A stretch of 64,000 nt of DNA from Erythrobacter sp. NAP1 (GCF_000152865.1 NZ_CH672390.1:2521468-2585467), one strand, 5' to 3'; positions 16,264 through 25,630 are shown, counted from the first letter of the stretch. Notes: generated by a model from the letters alone, not told the origin. Translations and numbers: made by a program.

Positions 16264-16701
16264 ATGGGTATGTCCGGAGGCAAGCTCGACGGCGAACCGA
16301 TGATCGACATGAACATGACGCCGCTGATCGACGTTTTGCTCGTTCTGCTGATCATGTTCATCATCACCATCCCGGTGGCAACGCACTCGGTCGATATCGA
16401 CCTTCCGCAGGGCGATCCGCCGCCGACTGATGTCATCATCGACCCGATCAAGAACAAGCTCGTCCTGACGCAGGACGACCAGATCCTGTGGAACGGCGAA
16501 GCCGTGAATCAGGGCCAGCTGGTCACCCTGCTTGCAGAGACAACGCAGATGGCGACCGAACCAGAGCTGCAGTTCGAGCCGGAAGCGCTCGCCAGCTACG
16601 ACCTTTCAGCCAAGGTGCTGCAGGTCATCAAGAGCTCGGGCGTGACGAAGTTCGGCTTTGTCGGCAACGAAAAGTATCGCCAGTTCGGCTCGGGTTCGTA
16701 A
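16264..16701 (+). CDS. exbD: ExbD/TolR-family biopolymer transport protein (second copy)
   Basis: A 145-aa protein of standard ExbD length. MNMTPLIDVLLVLLIMFIIT is the membrane segment with the proton-relay aspartate. The periplasmic domain starts HSVDIDLPQGDPPPTD and ends with the TolR-type FGFVGNEKYRQFG. AAGGAG precedes the ATG by seven bases. It is the last gene of the tonB operon, closed by a strong terminator 28 bp later. It differs from the first copy by lacking the cysteine-bearing extension. Confidence 0.93.
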   Translation: MGMSGGKLDGEPMIDMNMTPLIDVLLVLLIMFIITIPVATHSVDIDLPQGDPPPTDVIIDPIKNKLVLTQDDQILWNGEAVNQGQLVTLLAETTQMATEPELQFEPEALASYDLSAKVLQVIKSSGVTKFGFVGNEKYRQFGSGS

Positions 16702-16729
16702 GCACCCGCCAAACAGGCAAACGAAACAA

Positions 16730-16759
16730 GGCGCTGCGGGAAACCGCGGCGCCTTTTTT
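16730..16759 (+). terminator. Rho-independent terminator of the tonB operon
   Basis: A 10-bp stem (16730-16739 with 16744-16753, one G-T pair) closed by a GAAA tetraloop and followed by six Ts. Confidence 0.93.
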
Positions 16760-16777
16760 GTTACACGGGCGCCCGGC

Positions 16778-17545
16778 CTAAAGCGCAGCGATTGCGAGCT
16801 CCACGAAGTTTCGGGCCGATCGTATAGGGGGAGCGGCGCTTCTATCCCGATGCCTATACCCCAATGCCTCGGCGACGACCTCCTCATTCGGATGAACTTC
16901 GAGCCAACACTTCGCGCCCTCCGACTTCGAGACGATTTCTCCGGTCTCGGCCGCATGGAGCGACCGCGCTGCATTCAGCACTGCATTGACGATTCCCTGC
17001 CCGCTCGGCTCGCCCCGCAGCTCATTGCGGTGCCAGACCAGCTCTCCCATCAGGGCGGCCCGCAAAGCCGACATCTTTATCGGAGAAAGAACTTCGCACG
17101 GCGGCTGACCCACCAGCGCCAGACCTGCCTGTCGGCACAGCTGCATATGGACGAGAATATCGCTGGTGGTGCCGTCCACTTCGACCGCAGTCCCCCATTC
17201 CACCCCGGTCGACAGCGCGAAATCATATGGCATCGCCTCGACAGGTGCGCGCACCGCATCCGCACTGCAGAGGATCAGCTCCAGCCCAAAGGCTGGTACC
17301 GGCAAGGCCTCGTGACTGAGGCCCACCGCAAGCCGCTCGCGCTGCGCGGGACGCAAAGGCCCCGACACGACACCCAGAACATCGAGGTCGCTCGACCCGG
17401 CCTGAAAGTCATCCTGAACCACAGATCCATGAAGGTAGAGGGCGATCAGGTCGTCGCCAAGAATCTCGCGGTGAACGCTAACCACTTTCTTCAGGTAAGC
17501 GGGGATCGCCGAACCTGCGGGGAAAAGCCTGGCGGGATTGTCCAA
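16778..17545 (-). CDS. AadA-like nucleotidyltransferase (aminoglycoside adenylyltransferase family)
   Basis: A 255-aa protein. YLHGSVVQDDFQAGSSDLDV is the nucleotidyltransferase motif with the GS and DxD metal-binding aspartates. The C-terminal half (WHRNELRGEPSGQGIVNAVL, then SKSEGAKCWLE) matches the helical domain of AadA/DUF4111 proteins. AadA enzymes adenylylate streptomycin or spectinomycin; many chromosomal relatives have unknown substrates, so resistance cannot be assumed. It starts with TTG seven bases after AAGGGGA, only 3 bp after the helicase stop, so the pair is likely one transcript. Confidence 0.8.
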   Translation of the reverse strand: MDNPARLFPAGSAIPAYLKKVVSVHREILGDDLIALYLHGSVVQDDFQAGSSDLDVLGVVSGPLRPAQRERLAVGLSHEALPVPAFGLELILCSADAVRAPVEAMPYDFALSTGVEWGTAVEVDGTTSDILVHMQLCRQAGLALVGQPPCEVLSPIKMSALRAALMGELVWHRNELRGEPSGQGIVNAVLNAARSLHAAETGEIVSKSEGAKCWLEVHPNEEVVAEALGYRHRDRSAAPPIRSARNFVELAIAAL

Positions 17546-17548
17546 CCG

Positions 17549-20089
17549 CTAATCCCCTTCAAGCATCTCGGCCTCGCGCGGGTCGATCCGCATCGCCTCG
17601 CCCGCGAGGCTTTCGGCTTCGAGCAGCAGCTCATCATCGACCGCGCCCTGAGGCACAGCTTCGCGGCCGATCATGGTCATGACGGGCACGGCCAAAGGCG
17701 AAACCCGCTCCAGCTCCACATGCACCAATTCATGTTGCGAACGCTCAAGCAAGTCGGCGAGCCTGCCCACATCCGTCATTCGCGCGCGTGCATCGGCCCA
17801 TGCGGCTTCGAGCAGGACGTGGTCGGGCTCGTATTTCTTGAGCACATCGTAGATGAGGTCGGTCGAAAAGGTGACCTGCTTTCCGGTCTTGCGCTTGCCG
17901 GGATGCTGGCGCTCGACAAGGCCGCTGATCACCGCGACCTCTCGGAATGCGCGGCGCAGGAGGTGGCTTTCAGTCACCCACTCGGTGAACTCGCCAGCCA
18001 GAATATCGGGAGAGAGAAGCGGCTTGGGATCGGTCACCGGCTTCAATCCCCAGACCGCGAGGCAGTAATCGTTCGCGACGAAGCCGCCGGGCATCAACCC
18101 GCGATCCTCCATCCGGCGCGTCACCAGCATGCCGAGCGACTGGTTCGCGTTCCATCCTTCGAACGTATAGTAAGTCGTGTAATGCTTCTTCGCGTGCGGA
18201 AAGCTTTCGACCAGCAGCTCTCCCGGCCTCGGCAGGCGACTGCGATAGTCCTGCACTTCGAGCCATTCGCGCACATCGTCGGGAAAGCGCCCCCAGCCCG
18301 CGCGATCGTCCAGCATCGCCTGCACGCGGGTTGCCAGATGCGTTGTGAGCGGCAGGCGCAGGCCGCCATAGCTCGGGATCGTCGCGCTGGTCTTGGCCGC
18401 GCGCACGATCAGGTCCATGTCCTGCAGCTTCTCGACCTCGAGGCTCATCCCAGCAAAGAAAAACGTGTCACCCGGCGAAAGCTGCGCGGCGAAGCGCTCC
18501 TCGACTTTGCCGAGCTGCCGCCCGTTCTTGAAGCGCACGACCAGCATTTCGGAATCGACGATGATGCCTGCATTCATCCGGTGGCGCTGCGCCTGGTTCG
18601 GATGAGTGAGCCGCCACGTGCCGTCCTTAAGGCGCACAATCCGCTTGAACTTGTCATAAGCCCGCAGCGCATAGCCGCCGTTTTCGACAAAGCGCAGCAC
18701 GCGCCCCAGCCCCTCGGCATCGAGCCACGCGTAGCTCAGGGCGCTGCGCAATTCTGCGAGCATGTCATCCTCGTGAAACGGCCCCGCGCAGGCGCAGGCC
18801 ATGAGGTGCTGCGCGAGCACGTCGAGCCCGCCTTCACGGAAATCCTCACCGTCGCGCATGCCTTCATCGACCGCGTCCTTCGCCGCCATCGCTTCGAGAA
18901 ATTCGAAACGGTTGCCGGGCACGAGCATGGCGCGGCTCGCGGTGTCGAGCCGGTGGCCCGCCCGCCCGATGCGCTGGAGCAGGCGCGAAGAGCCCTTGGG
19001 CGCGCCCATCTGCACGACGAGATCGATATCGCCCCAGTCAACGCCGAGATCGAGGCTGGCAGTGCACACCAGCGCGCGAAGCTCGCCCGCCGCCATCGCA
19101 TCCTCGACCTTGCGCCTCGCCTCTTTGGAAAGGCTCCCGTGGTGGACGCCGATGGGTAGGTTATCGTCGTTCTCCTCCCACAGGCACTGGAAGATGAATT
19201 CAGCAAGGAAACGCGTATTGGTGAAGACGAGCGTTGTGCGATTGGCCTTTATCGCTTCCATGAGCTGCCCGACCGCCCAGCGCCCGGCATGCCCGCCCCA
19301 CGGCACGCGCTCCTCGTTGGGAAGCAGGATCTCGACCTCGGGCTCGGCGCCCTCTTCGCCCAGCACCAGATCGGCGGCGTGAATTTCGCCGGTATCATCG
19401 GCGGGCTGCGGGGCGAGCCATTCCTGAAAGCTGAGCGGATTGGCGAGCGTTGCGGAAAGCGCGACGCGCTGCATGCCCGGCGCAATGGTCTGGAGCCGCG
19501 CGAGGGCGAGCGCCAACAGGTCGCCGCGCTTGCCTGTTGCGAAAGCATGAATCTCGTCAATCACCACCCGCTTGAGGCTTGCAAACAGCTCGAAGCTTTC
19601 GGGGTAAGAGAGCAGCAGCGACAGGCTCTCCGGCGTCGTCAGAAGCACATTGGGAGGCTTGGTGCGCTGGCGCTTTTTACGGTCCGAAGACGTGTCGCCG
19701 CTGCGTGTCTCGACCGTGATCGGCAGGCCGATTTCCTCGATCGGTGTCAGCAGGTTGCGCTTCACATCGTGCGCGAGAGCCTTCAGCGGCGAGACGTAGA
19801 GCGTGTGCAGGCCTTCGGGCGGCGGCGCTTCGTTCGAAGGCGCGAAATCGCACAGGGTCGGCAAAAAGCCCGCCAGCGTCTTGCCCGCGCCGGTATCAGC
19901 CACCAGCAACGCATCGCGCCCGTCGCGCGCCTTGGCGAGCATGTCGCTCTGGTGACGCCGGATGCGCCAGCCGCGCGCGTCGAACCAGCCCTGAATCTCA
20001 GGTGGAACCGCGATGCTGGAGGCGCGGGGAGAGAGAGCGGTCTTGGTCACTGTGCCATCAAAGATGGCCACCGACCGCCCCGCCGACAA
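17549..20089 (-). CDS. Lhr-type DEXH-box helicase (ligase-associated DNA damage response type)
   Basis: An 846-aa superfamily 2 helicase. Motif I is ADTGAGKTLAGF (near residue 70), followed by TLYVSPLKALAHDV (Ia), VLLTTPESL, VIDEIHAFATGKRGD (DEIH box), LSATLANP (III), LVFTNTR (IV) and QRIGRAGH (VI). After the helicase core, the long C-terminal region (winged helix plus Lhr-type domain) is present. Length fits the bacterial group found beside ATP-dependent DNA ligase, a nuclease and a phosphoesterase; those partners are not in this window. The start is uncertain: TTG at 20089, GTG at 20071 or GTG at 20050 are all in frame without a good ribosome site. Confidence 0.88.
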   Translation of the reverse strand: MSAGRSVAIFDGTVTKTALSPRASSIAVPPEIQGWFDARGWRIRRHQSDMLAKARDGRDALLVADTGAGKTLAGFLPTLCDFAPSNEAPPPEGLHTLYVSPLKALAHDVKRNLLTPIEEIGLPITVETRSGDTSSDRKKRQRTKPPNVLLTTPESLSLLLSYPESFELFASLKRVVIDEIHAFATGKRGDLLALALARLQTIAPGMQRVALSATLANPLSFQEWLAPQPADDTGEIHAADLVLGEEGAEPEVEILLPNEERVPWGGHAGRWAVGQLMEAIKANRTTLVFTNTRFLAEFIFQCLWEENDDNLPIGVHHGSLSKEARRKVEDAMAAGELRALVCTASLDLGVDWGDIDLVVQMGAPKGSSRLLQRIGRAGHRLDTASRAMLVPGNRFEFLEAMAAKDAVDEGMRDGEDFREGGLDVLAQHLMACACAGPFHEDDMLAELRSALSYAWLDAEGLGRVLRFVENGGYALRAYDKFKRIVRLKDGTWRLTHPNQAQRHRMNAGIIVDSEMLVVRFKNGRQLGKVEERFAAQLSPGDTFFFAGMSLEVEKLQDMDLIVRAAKTSATIPSYGGLRLPLTTHLATRVQAMLDDRAGWGRFPDDVREWLEVQDYRSRLPRPGELLVESFPHAKKHYTTYYTFEGWNANQSLGMLVTRRMEDRGLMPGGFVANDYCLAVWGLKPVTDPKPLLSPDILAGEFTEWVTESHLLRRAFREVAVISGLVERQHPGKRKTGKQVTFSTDLIYDVLKKYEPDHVLLEAAWADARARMTDVGRLADLLERSQHELVHVELERVSPLAVPVMTMIGREAVPQGAVDDELLLEAESLAGEAMRIDPREAEMLEGD

Positions 20090-20121
20090 GGGTGCAGAAT
20101 CTCAGACCTTTTCGGTCTTTG

Positions 20122-20964
20122 CTACTTGCCCTTGGGTGGCGGAGCAGTCTGCGATGCAGGCTCGCTCGCAGCGAGGTCCTCAAGTGAGACGCCCAGGAGC
20201 GTTGCAAGCTTGTCCTGCTCTGCTGGCGAGAGATCCGAGAAGGTCCGACCCTTGGGGTAGCGCGACGCGATATCGCCAATGTCGCCCATCATTGCCGGCA
20301 TGGCTTCCATCACCGCGGGCATCATCTGGTTCATCGCAGACATGACCTGCGGGTCCGCGTAAATGAGGAAGCTTTCCGCTGCATATTTGCTGCCAACGGG
20401 CGTTGCGAAATAGGCGTCGAGTTCGGAAAGCTCAGCCTCGGTAAACCGCACCGCGTAAGCGCGCGCGAGGCCCGCACGGTAGCTTGGCTCGATCTGGACC
20501 ACGATGTCGCTGATAAGGCTCATGGTCATGCCCGCGATTTCGGCGTTGCGGGCCTCGGCGTTCGGGTCGAGCAGATCGACCGCTGCTTCTAGCCGCGTTT
20601 CGTCGACGCTGCTCAGTTCGCTTGGCGGAAGGCCGGTGAGCTCGAGGAGTAGCATGGCGGGCGAGCCAGTGATGCTGCCGAGCATCGAGTCCATCATCGG
20701 CGCCATCGTCTCGTCCATCATCTTGGCATAGGTGCCTTCGGGGAAGAGCTTGAGCACCACCGACTGCGCCATCGGGACGCGCGCTTCCTGGTCTGCGGTC
20801 AGCGGTTCGGCGGTCCCGAACATGTCTCCGAACAGGTCACCCATGGCGCTGAGTTCGCGCTCGACCGCCTCGTTGGATGTGTCGGTGTGAGCATCGGCAA
20901 GAGCCGGTGTCGCGGTCAGCGCGGTGACGCTGGCCAGAGTGGCGAATACGAGACCTTTCAACAT
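20122..20964 (-). CDS. Exported DUF2059-type protein
   Basis: A 280-aa protein with a signal peptide (LVFATLASVTALTATPALADA). The C-terminal block RFTEAELSELDAYFATPVGSKYAAES is typical of DUF2059, a periplasmic domain of unknown function. The middle is rich in methionine (ETMAPMMDSML, MNQMMPAVMEAMPAMMGD), and the tail ends in APPPKGK. AAGGAAGG precedes the ATG. It follows the phosphomannomutase gene by 14 bp and is probably in its transcript. Function is unknown. Confidence 0.8.
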   Translation of the reverse strand: MLKGLVFATLASVTALTATPALADAHTDTSNEAVERELSAMGDLFGDMFGTAEPLTADQEARVPMAQSVVLKLFPEGTYAKMMDETMAPMMDSMLGSITGSPAMLLLELTGLPPSELSSVDETRLEAAVDLLDPNAEARNAEIAGMTMSLISDIVVQIEPSYRAGLARAYAVRFTEAELSELDAYFATPVGSKYAAESFLIYADPQVMSAMNQMMPAVMEAMPAMMGDIGDIASRYPKGRTFSDLSPAEQDKLATLLGVSLEDLAASEPASQTAPPPKGK

Positions 20965-20978
20965 GCTTCGTGCCTTCC

Positions 20979-22394
20979 TTAGTGACCCACGCTCTCACCG
21001 CGCTCGAGGCCCGAGAGCGACAATTGCTCGTCAATCTGCGCGATCAAGCGCTCAAGACCGTCTTCGCTGTCGCTCTCGGCGCGGGCGACCAAAACGTCCT
21101 GCGTGTTGGAAGCGCGCAGCAGCCACCAGCCATCGGCGGTGTTCACGCGCACTCCGTCAGTGGTGTTGACCTCTTCGACGCCTGCTCCGGGATTGGTGGT
21201 CATACGCTCAGAAATCTCGGCCATGGCGGGGAACTTGCGCGCCTCGTCGACCTGGAAACGCATCTCGGGCGTGTTGAGCATGTCGGGGATCGCGGATTTG
21301 AGTTCGGTCACCGATTTCCCCAATCGCGCCGAGGCCGCCAGCAGACGGACACCGGCATAAAGCGCATCGTCGAAGCCGTAATAGGTGTCGGCAAAGAACA
21401 CGTGCCCGCTCATTTCGCCTGCGAGCGGCGAGCCTGTCTCCTTCATTTTGGACTTAATCAGCGAGTGGCCGGTCTTCCACATCAGCGGCTCGCCGCCATG
21501 TTCGGCAACGTGATCGAACAGCGCGCGCGAGGCCTTCACATCGGCGATGATCGTTGCTCCCTTGCGGGTCTTGAGCAGGTCCTCGGCGTAGATCATCAGG
21601 AGCTGGTCGCCCCAGATTACGCGGCCCTCGCCGTCGATCGCGCCGATGCGGTCGCCGTCGCCGTCGAATGCCACTCCGAAATCGAGTCGCTTCTCCGCGA
21701 CGAGAGCGCGCAGATCCTCCAGATTCTCCTCAACGGTTGGATCAGGATGGTGATTGGGAAAATGCCCGTCGACTTCGGTGAAAAGGAGGTGATGCTCCCC
21801 CGGAAGCCGCGCGGCCAGCGCCTCGAGCGCAGGGCCGGCAGCGCCGTTGCCAGCGTCCCAGCCAACCTTGAGCGAGGAGAGGACCGCGGTGTCGATCCCG
21901 TCGAGCCCGGCAAGCATCCGCTCGACATAGGCGTCCAGAATGTCGAGCGACGTGACGCTCCCCGCACCATCCGTCCAGTCGCCCGCAGCGGCCAGTTCCC
22001 CGAGCTTTTGAATATCGCTCCCAAAAAACGGACGGCCCTGAAAGACCATCTTGAAGCCATTGTAATTGGGGGGATTGTGGCTGCCAGTTATCTGAATGCC
22101 GCCATGTACCTCTTCGGATGAGGCTTCGGCGAAATACAGCATCGGGGTCGCGCTCATGCCGATCCGCACCACGTTGCACCCGCTTGCGGTGAGCCCTTCG
22201 ACCAGCGCGTGTTCAAGCATGGGAGAACTGACGCGCCCGTCATAACCAACCGCCACCGTCGATCCGCCGTCACGCACGAGCAACGTCCCGAAGCTGCGCC
22301 CGATTGCGCGTGCATCATCCGGGCCCAGCGTCTCGCCGATTATACCGCGGATGTCGTATTCGCGCAGTACGGTTGGATCGAATTGGTGGTTCAT
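20979..22394 (-). CDS. Phosphomannomutase/phosphoglucomutase
   Basis: A 471-aa alpha-D-phosphohexomutase of the AlgC/ManB type. [16 protein letters not shown] starts domain 1, [14 protein letters not shown] carries the catalytic phosphoserine, DGDGDRIG is the Mg site and [10 protein letters not shown] is the sugar-binding loop. The C-terminal phosphate-binding region ([17 protein letters not shown]) is present. It interconverts mannose or glucose 6-phosphate and 1-phosphate for GDP-mannose, exopolysaccharide and lipopolysaccharide precursors. Whether mannose or glucose is preferred cannot be read from the sequence. Confidence 0.93.
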   Translation of the reverse strand: MNHQFDPTVLREYDIRGIIGETLGPDDARAIGRSFGTLLVRDGGSTVAVGYDGRVSSPMLEHALVEGLTASGCNVVRIGMSATPMLYFAEASSEEVHGGIQITGSHNPPNYNGFKMVFQGRPFFGSDIQKLGELAAAGDWTDGAGSVTSLDILDAYVERMLAGLDGIDTAVLSSLKVGWDAGNGAAGPALEALAARLPGEHHLLFTEVDGHFPNHHPDPTVEENLEDLRALVAEKRLDFGVAFDGDGDRIGAIDGEGRVIWGDQLLMIYAEDLLKTRKGATIIADVKASRALFDHVAEHGGEPLMWKTGHSLIKSKMKETGSPLAGEMSGHVFFADTYYGFDDALYAGVRLLAASARLGKSVTELKSAIPDMLNTPEMRFQVDEARKFPAMAEISERMTTNPGAGVEEVNTTDGVRVNTADGWWLLRASNTQDVLVARAESDSEDGLERLIAQIDEQLSLSGLERGESVGH

Positions 22395-22455
22395 CTGTCA
22401 AAAGCCTTGAGTGTGAAAGTATTGAAGTAAGCAAAGCGCTTGCCGCGCAAATGTG

Positions 22456-22779
22456 TCAATCTTGCGATGGGTCATCGCGGATTGTTTCGACCTCGCCCGC
22501 CGGCAATTCGCCGAGCAGGACATCGCGAGCATCGTTGGCCTCGTGCACTTCTGCGTTCGAGCCGCCGCGATCGGGGTGGACCATCGCAATCCTGCGCTTG
22601 TGCGCTGCCATGATCTCTTCGCGGCTGGCCCCCTGCTCCACATTCAGAAGCTTGCGCGCGTTGAGGACGACCTGCGAGCGCGAGGGCTGCAAGCTCATAT
22701 ATTGCCACGGCCAGCGACCCAGCGCCCAGCGGCACAGGATGCAGATCAGGATCAGAATAACCGCGATGCGCAGCAGCAT
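22456..22779 (-). CDS. Membrane-anchored J-domain protein
   Basis: A 107-aa protein. Residues 1-22 are a membrane anchor (LLRIAVILILICILCRWALG), and residues about 35-100 are a J domain with the HPD motif at 68-70 (VHPDRGGSNAEVHEANDARD). The layout, a short anchor plus a C-terminal J domain, resembles mitochondrial Tim14/Pam18 and its alphaproteobacterial relatives. It should stimulate DnaK at the membrane. It starts 3 bp after the mipZ stop, so it is almost certainly co-translated with mipZ, and it is followed by phosphomannomutase after 61 bp. Confidence 0.88.
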   Translation of the reverse strand: MLLRIAVILILICILCRWALGRWPWQYMSLQPSRSQVVLNARKLLNVEQGASREEIMAAHKRRIAMVHPDRGGSNAEVHEANDARDVLLGELPAGEVETIRDDPSQD

Positions 22780-22782
22780 GGC

Positions 22783-23595
22783 TCAGGCAGGCTCCAGCGG
22801 GGTGTCGGCGCGGGCAAATTCAGGCAGCTTCAGCGCCTGGACCAGAGCGCGAAGCTCCTGACGCGCAACAATATGGCTGGTACCGAGATCGCCCAGATGT
22901 CCCTTGTCGAGCAACGTCAGCCCTGAAGGAAACAGCTCACGGAAAATCACACGCTCCGACAGGCCGTGGGCGACGCGGAAGCCGACGCGTTTCGACATTT
23001 CCTTCAGAGCGCGCTCGATACGCGCCATGTTGCGCGCCTCGGTGTAGCCGGTGCGATTGCGCACGACGATCCAGTCCATTTCCGGGCGCTTTTCGGTGAT
23101 CGCCGCCTTGGTGCGCTTCATGCGCTGTTCCCAGATGAGCTCGGCGAAGAATGAGAGCTTCTTGACCTTGAAGGTCTCTGCATCGACCTGGCCGATGAGG
23201 TCGAAATCGACGAAGCTGTCATTCATCGGCGTGACCAGCGTGTCCGCATGCTCAACCGCGGTGCGCGCCAGCGGATCGTCGCGGCCCGGATTGTCGATGA
23301 CGAGGAAATCGCAATCGGCCTCAAGCGTGCGGATCGTCTCGACCAGCTTTTCGCTGTCGCCCTTCAGGAACACCTCGCAGGCAGGGGTGGGCAGGTTGAT
23401 CTTGCGCCGCCGCATCGTGTGGAATCGGTTCTCCATATAGCGATGCGAGGTGCGCTGGCGCGGATCGAGATCCAGCATCGTCACACGCGCGCCCAGATAG
23501 GACAGCGCCACAGCGACATGCACCGCCGTCGTCGACTTTCCGGTGCCGCCTTTCTCGTTGGCGAAGACAATCCGGTGGGCGGTGTTGCGAGACAT
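22783..23595 (-). CDS. mipZ: Division-plane positioning ATPase MipZ
   Basis: A 270-aa ParA-family ATPase. Deviant Walker A is ANEKGGTGKST (two lysines), Walker A' is MLDLDPRQRTSHRYMENR, and Walker B is DFLVIDNPG. The MipZ-specific blocks LVTPMNDSFVDFDLIGQVD, MDWIVVRNR-TEARN, KRVGFRV-HGLSERVIFRELFP and ARQELRALVQAL match the Caulobacter protein as I recall it. MipZ binds ParB near the origin and forms a gradient that keeps FtsZ away from the poles. The ATG at 23595 gives the normal N-terminus; an upstream extension in frame is not needed. It is divergent from panC. Confidence 0.93.
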   Translation of the reverse strand: MSRNTAHRIVFANEKGGTGKSTTAVHVAVALSYLGARVTMLDLDPRQRTSHRYMENRFHTMRRRKINLPTPACEVFLKGDSEKLVETIRTLEADCDFLVIDNPGRDDPLARTAVEHADTLVTPMNDSFVDFDLIGQVDAETFKVKKLSFFAELIWEQRMKRTKAAITEKRPEMDWIVVRNRTGYTEARNMARIERALKEMSKRVGFRVAHGLSERVIFRELFPSGLTLLDKGHLGDLGTSHIVARQELRALVQALKLPEFARADTPLEPA

Positions 23596-23681
23596 CGGGA
23601 GATATTTCCTAGTGCGGGGTTTGGCGAATGGCGGCCAAGGGGTAAAGCGACGCTGCTGACAATATCGGAGGGTCTTGAGGC

Positions 23682-24539
23682 GTGCAAACTGCACATACGC
23701 TCGATGTGTTGAGAACGCAGGTCGCAAAGCTGCGCGGTAGCGACGGGGCGACCATTGGCCTCGTGCCGACCATGGGCGCGCTGCATGAAGGGCACCTGAC
23801 CCTGGTGCGCCGCGCGCGCGAGGCTTGCGACCATGTCGTTGCGAGCATTTTCGTCAATCCGACGCAGTTCGGACCGAACGAAGACCTCGACGCCTATCCA
23901 CGCCAATTGAAGGAAGACGCCGCCATGCTCGAGGGCGAGGGCTGCGCGCTTTTGTGGGCGCCGGACGTCGAAGCCATGTATCCCGACGGCTTCGTCACGA
24001 ACATATCGGTGAGCGGGGTGAGCGAGGGGCTGTGCGGCGCTGATCGTCCCGGCCACTTCGACGGGGTCGCGACGGTCGTGAACAAGCTCTTCAACCAGGT
24101 GCAGCCTGACCTCGCCTTCTTCGGCGAGAAGGATTTTCAGCAGCTCGCCGTCATCCGCGCCATGGCACGCGATCTCGATCTCACGCACCCGCATGTCCTC
24201 TCGATCATCGGAGTGCCGACGGTGCGCGAGGTGGACGGCCTCGCCATGTCGAGCCGCAACCGCTACCTCTCGCCCCAGCACCGCGAAGCCGCCGCCACGC
24301 TTCCTCGCGCCATGAAAGAGGCGATAGCCCGGATCGAGGATGGGCAGGAAGTGCAGCCGACACTGAATGCACTTGAGGATGAACTACTGGGCGCAGGCTT
24401 CAGCAGCGTCGATTATGCCGTGCTTGCAGATGCCGCTTCCCTTGCGCCTCTGACAGGCCTATCTGGCGCCGCAGCGCGGCTTCTTGTCGCGGCACGAATT
24501 GGCGGCACGCGGCTCATCGACAACATGGCGGTGGGCTAG
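23682..24539 (+). CDS. panC: Pantoate--beta-alanine ligase
   Basis: A 285-aa cytoplasmic enzyme condensing pantoate and beta-alanine with ATP, the last step to pantothenate. GLVPTMGALHEGHLTLVRRA holds the first ATP-binding motif, VASIFVNPTQFGPNEDLDAYPR and FGEKDFQQL the substrate sites, and MSSRNRYLSP the KMSKS-like loop. It starts with GTG after GGAGGG. mipZ is divergent, 86 bp away. panB is not in the window. Confidence 0.96.
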   Translation: MQTAHTLDVLRTQVAKLRGSDGATIGLVPTMGALHEGHLTLVRRAREACDHVVASIFVNPTQFGPNEDLDAYPRQLKEDAAMLEGEGCALLWAPDVEAMYPDGFVTNISVSGVSEGLCGADRPGHFDGVATVVNKLFNQVQPDLAFFGEKDFQQLAVIRAMARDLDLTHPHVLSIIGVPTVREVDGLAMSSRNRYLSPQHREAAATLPRAMKEAIARIEDGQEVQPTLNALEDELLGAGFSSVDYAVLADAASLAPLTGLSGAAARLLVAARIGGTRLIDNMAVG

Positions 24540-24568
24540 GTGATCCGCTCTAGGGACACGATTTAGCG

Positions 24569-25621
24569 ATGTTGAAGCACTTCTGGGGATCGCTCCTCTT
24601 CACTGCTGTCTGCCTTGCGCTTGGCGGATGGTATGGCTGGGCGCTGCACGGCACGATTGGCGGGATGCTGTCGATCCTCTGGATCTGCGCGGTTCTGGCC
24701 GTGCTCGAAGTGTCGCTGTCGTTCGATAACGCCGCCGTAAATGCCTCGATCCTCAAGGACATGGACCCCGTCTGGCAGCAGCGATTCCTCACTTGGGGTA
24801 TCGCCATTGCCGTGTTCGGAATGCGGATCGTGTTTCCGATCGTGATCGTGATGGTCGCAGCCAGCCTCGGCCCGATTGACGCGGTGCGCCTCGCACTGAG
24901 CGATCCGGCCGAATACCAGCGCATCGTCAGCGACGCGCATATCGGCCTCATGGGCTTTGGTGGCGCGTTTCTGGGAATGGTGGGGCTCAAGTTTTTCTTC
25001 GATGCCGACAAAGAGCTGAACTGGATCGCCTCGATTGAGCGCCCGCTGGCCAAGGTTGCCGATATCGAAGCCATCTCAATCGGGCTTGTGCTCGCCGCCA
25101 CCTGGGCGACATCGACCATGCTTGCCGACGCTGACGCTCTTACTTTCATCATCGCGGCAATTGGCGGTCTGCTGACATATCTCGCGGTCGAGATCGTCAA
25201 TCACGTGCTCGAGCCGCCCACCCCGTCCTCCGGCGACGTTGCCAAGGCGGGTTTTGGCGCATTCCTTTATCTCGAAGTGCTCGATGCGAGCTTTTCGTTC
25301 GATGGTGTGATCGGCGCGTTCGCGCTCACCAACAATCTCATCATCATCGCCATCGGCCTTGGCATTGGCGCCATGTTCGTGCGTTCGATGACGATCTTCC
25401 TCGTGCGCAAGGGAACGATGAGCGAGTACCGCTATCTTGAGCACGGCGCGTTCTACGCGATCCTCGCGCTCGCGACGATCATGTACATCAACACCTTCTC
25501 GCATATCCCCGAGGTCATCACCGGCCTGATCGGAGCGGTCCTGATCGGTCTTGCCTTCTGGTCATCGGTTCGCGCAAACCGCGCAGAGCTTCGGGGGCCG
25601 ACGGGCGAAGTGATTGGCTGA
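24569..25621 (+). CDS. DUF475 (TerC-like) integral membrane protein
   Basis: A 350-aa protein with about nine membrane segments. Two repeated motifs, EVSLSFDNAAVNASIL near residue 50 and DASFSFDGVIGAFALTNN near 245, carry acidic and asparagine residues inside the membrane, as in the TerC/YkoY superfamily. Relatives are implicated in metal-ion export, notably manganese, and in tellurite resistance; for DUF475 itself the substrate is unproven. It follows panC by 29 bp and may be co-transcribed. It precedes tRNA-Gly. Confidence 0.85.
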   Translation: MLKHFWGSLLFTAVCLALGGWYGWALHGTIGGMLSILWICAVLAVLEVSLSFDNAAVNASILKDMDPVWQQRFLTWGIAIAVFGMRIVFPIVIVMVAASLGPIDAVRLALSDPAEYQRIVSDAHIGLMGFGGAFLGMVGLKFFFDADKELNWIASIERPLAKVADIEAISIGLVLAATWATSTMLADADALTFIIAAIGGLLTYLAVEIVNHVLEPPTPSSGDVAKAGFGAFLYLEVLDASFSFDGVIGAFALTNNLIIIAIGLGIGAMFVRSMTIFLVRKGTMSEYRYLEHGAFYAILALATIMYINTFSHIPEVITGLIGAVLIGLAFWSSVRANRAELRGPTGEVIG

Positions 25622-25630
25622 AGCATTTTC

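Noticed and set aside
16658-19159. 833-residue plus-strand open frame
   Set aside because: Antisense to the nucleotidyltransferase and helicase, which carry full motif sets; such long antisense frames are common in GC-rich DNA. The exbD terminator also lies inside it.
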